Shown here: positions 5,899 to 6,189 of the stretch, in pieces
Numbering within the stretch: the first letter of the stretch is position 1
Layout: each line of letters opens with the position of its first letter
Assembly: GCA_028718065.1 (NCBI GenBank)
Contig: JAQUMP010000238.1
Coordinates: forward strand, 1 to 6,189
Length of the DNA: 6,189 bases
Source: Chitinivibrionales bacterium
Lineage (GTDB): Bacteria > Fibrobacterota > Chitinivibrionia > Chitinivibrionales > FEN-1185
Reading direction: 5' to 3'
Position numbers and translations under genes: made by a program
Notes under the pieces: generated by a model
Told to the model about the DNA's origin: nothing
Databases searched by the model: none
What the model saw: the letters and a program-made list of their open reading frames with translations, nothing else

Positions 5899-5904
5899 TT
5901 TTTA

Positions 5905-6189
5905 ATGAAAAAAACGACAGGAATTTTCGCGGGATTGCTCTGTTTGTCGATCTTTATCGTTTCGGCCAACGCGCAGTGGACGAACATTTCCTCAAAGCTG
6001 CTCAAGGCCGCTCCCTTTCAAGACACCACCGTTGGGGTTGGCGGCGTTTGCGTAAACCGCTTGACTGGAGACATTATCATCGACGTTAACGACAATGGGT
6101 TGTTTAAAAGCTCGGACCAGGGGAACACCTATACGCAAGTTGCCAAGGGGATCGTGAGCGGGCAACGCATGAACGCCTGGAGCTTTCAG
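5905..6189 (+). CDS. Secreted Asp-box (BNR/sialidase-type) beta-propeller protein, N-terminal part
   Basis: Ninety-five codons are open to the window edge, so the gene is 3'-truncated here. The N-terminus is a textbook Sec signal: Lys2-Lys3, hydrophobic residues about 6-20, and probable cleavage after A-N-A (residue 23), leaving Q-W-T-N-I-S. The mature part contains one full Asp-box, S69-x-D71-x-G73-x-T75-Y76, within G-L-F-K-S-S-D-Q-G-N-T-Y. This is the signature turn of six- to eight-bladed propellers in sialidases, xyloglucanases and Ycf48/VPS10-like proteins. A preceding strand (T-G-D-I-I-I-D-V) fits the same blade. With only one blade visible, the catalytic class cannot be assigned, and many such proteins are non-enzymatic surface proteins. 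It is on the same strand as the AraC-type gene but 476 bp away with its own promoter candidates, so probably a separate transcription unit. Confidence 0.8.
   Translation, partial: MKKTTGIFAGLLCLSIFIVSANAQWTNISSKLLKAAPFQDTTVGVGGVCVNRLTGDIIIDVNDNGLFKSSDQGNTYTQVAKGIVSGQRMNAWSFQ

Larger units (their letters stand above)
5429..5904. other. 476-bp intergenic region with several hairpins, no convincing gene
   Basis: No open frame here has both a ribosome binding site and protein-like composition. The left third may hold the AraC terminator (stem 5496-5520, T-run 5536-5544). The rest contains a TTGACA at 5572, short inverted repeats at 5604-5620, 5661-5691, 5716-5734 (GGCAG/CTGCC) and 5830-5854, a CGATTAATCG palindrome at 5655-5664, and an A-rich leader just before the next gene. 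It is either a long structured 5' leader for the downstream secreted protein or a mix of short regulatory elements. No known riboswitch class was recognised. Confidence 0.6.

Overview
The window looks like chromosomal DNA from a Gram-negative-type bacterium, probably of the wider Fibrobacteres-Chlorobi-Bacteroidetes (FCB) assemblage or a neighbouring PVC-like lineage. This inference rests on three things: a secreted protein related to the alpha subunit of hydrazine synthase (the HzsA-like, PD40/cytochrome c group common in Planctomycetes, Lentisphaerae and related metagenomic lineages), a C-terminal tail on that protein resembling a type IX secretion (Por) sorting domain, and several Sec-type signal peptides. 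Base composition is mixed, with moderately GC-rich genes and AT-rich intergenic DNA. The taxonomic call is soft, and no phage, transposon, CRISPR or RNA gene is visible.

Left part (1-4466, minus strand): three genes read leftward in one tight array. First is a 918-residue exported beta-propeller/c-type cytochrome protein of the HzsA-like family. After 60 bp comes a 395-residue protein built from what look like three consecutive Rid (YjgF/UK114) modules, the last resembling chorismatase (FkbO/Hyg5) C-terminal domains. After a further 14 bp comes a small exported beta-rich protein of unknown function that runs off the window. Spacing and shared direction suggest an operon.

Middle (4467-5428): a 122-bp AT-rich divergent intergenic region holds a perfect 12-bp palindrome, and an AraC-family regulator (cupin sensor plus two helix-turn-helix motifs) is transcribed rightward. 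The classic reading is a local regulator controlling both itself and the divergent operon in response to a small ligand.

Right part (5429-6189): a 476-bp stretch without a convincing gene holds a possible AraC terminator, two weak promoter candidates and several perfect short hairpins. It is followed by the first 95 codons of a secreted Asp-box (BNR/sialidase-type) beta-propeller protein that continues beyond the window.

The most interesting unit is the divergent AraC / HzsA-like / triple-Rid / small secreted protein cluster. It pairs an exported haem-propeller protein with a cytoplasmic Rid/chorismatase-type protein under a dedicated regulator. The substrate and reaction cannot be read from the sequence.
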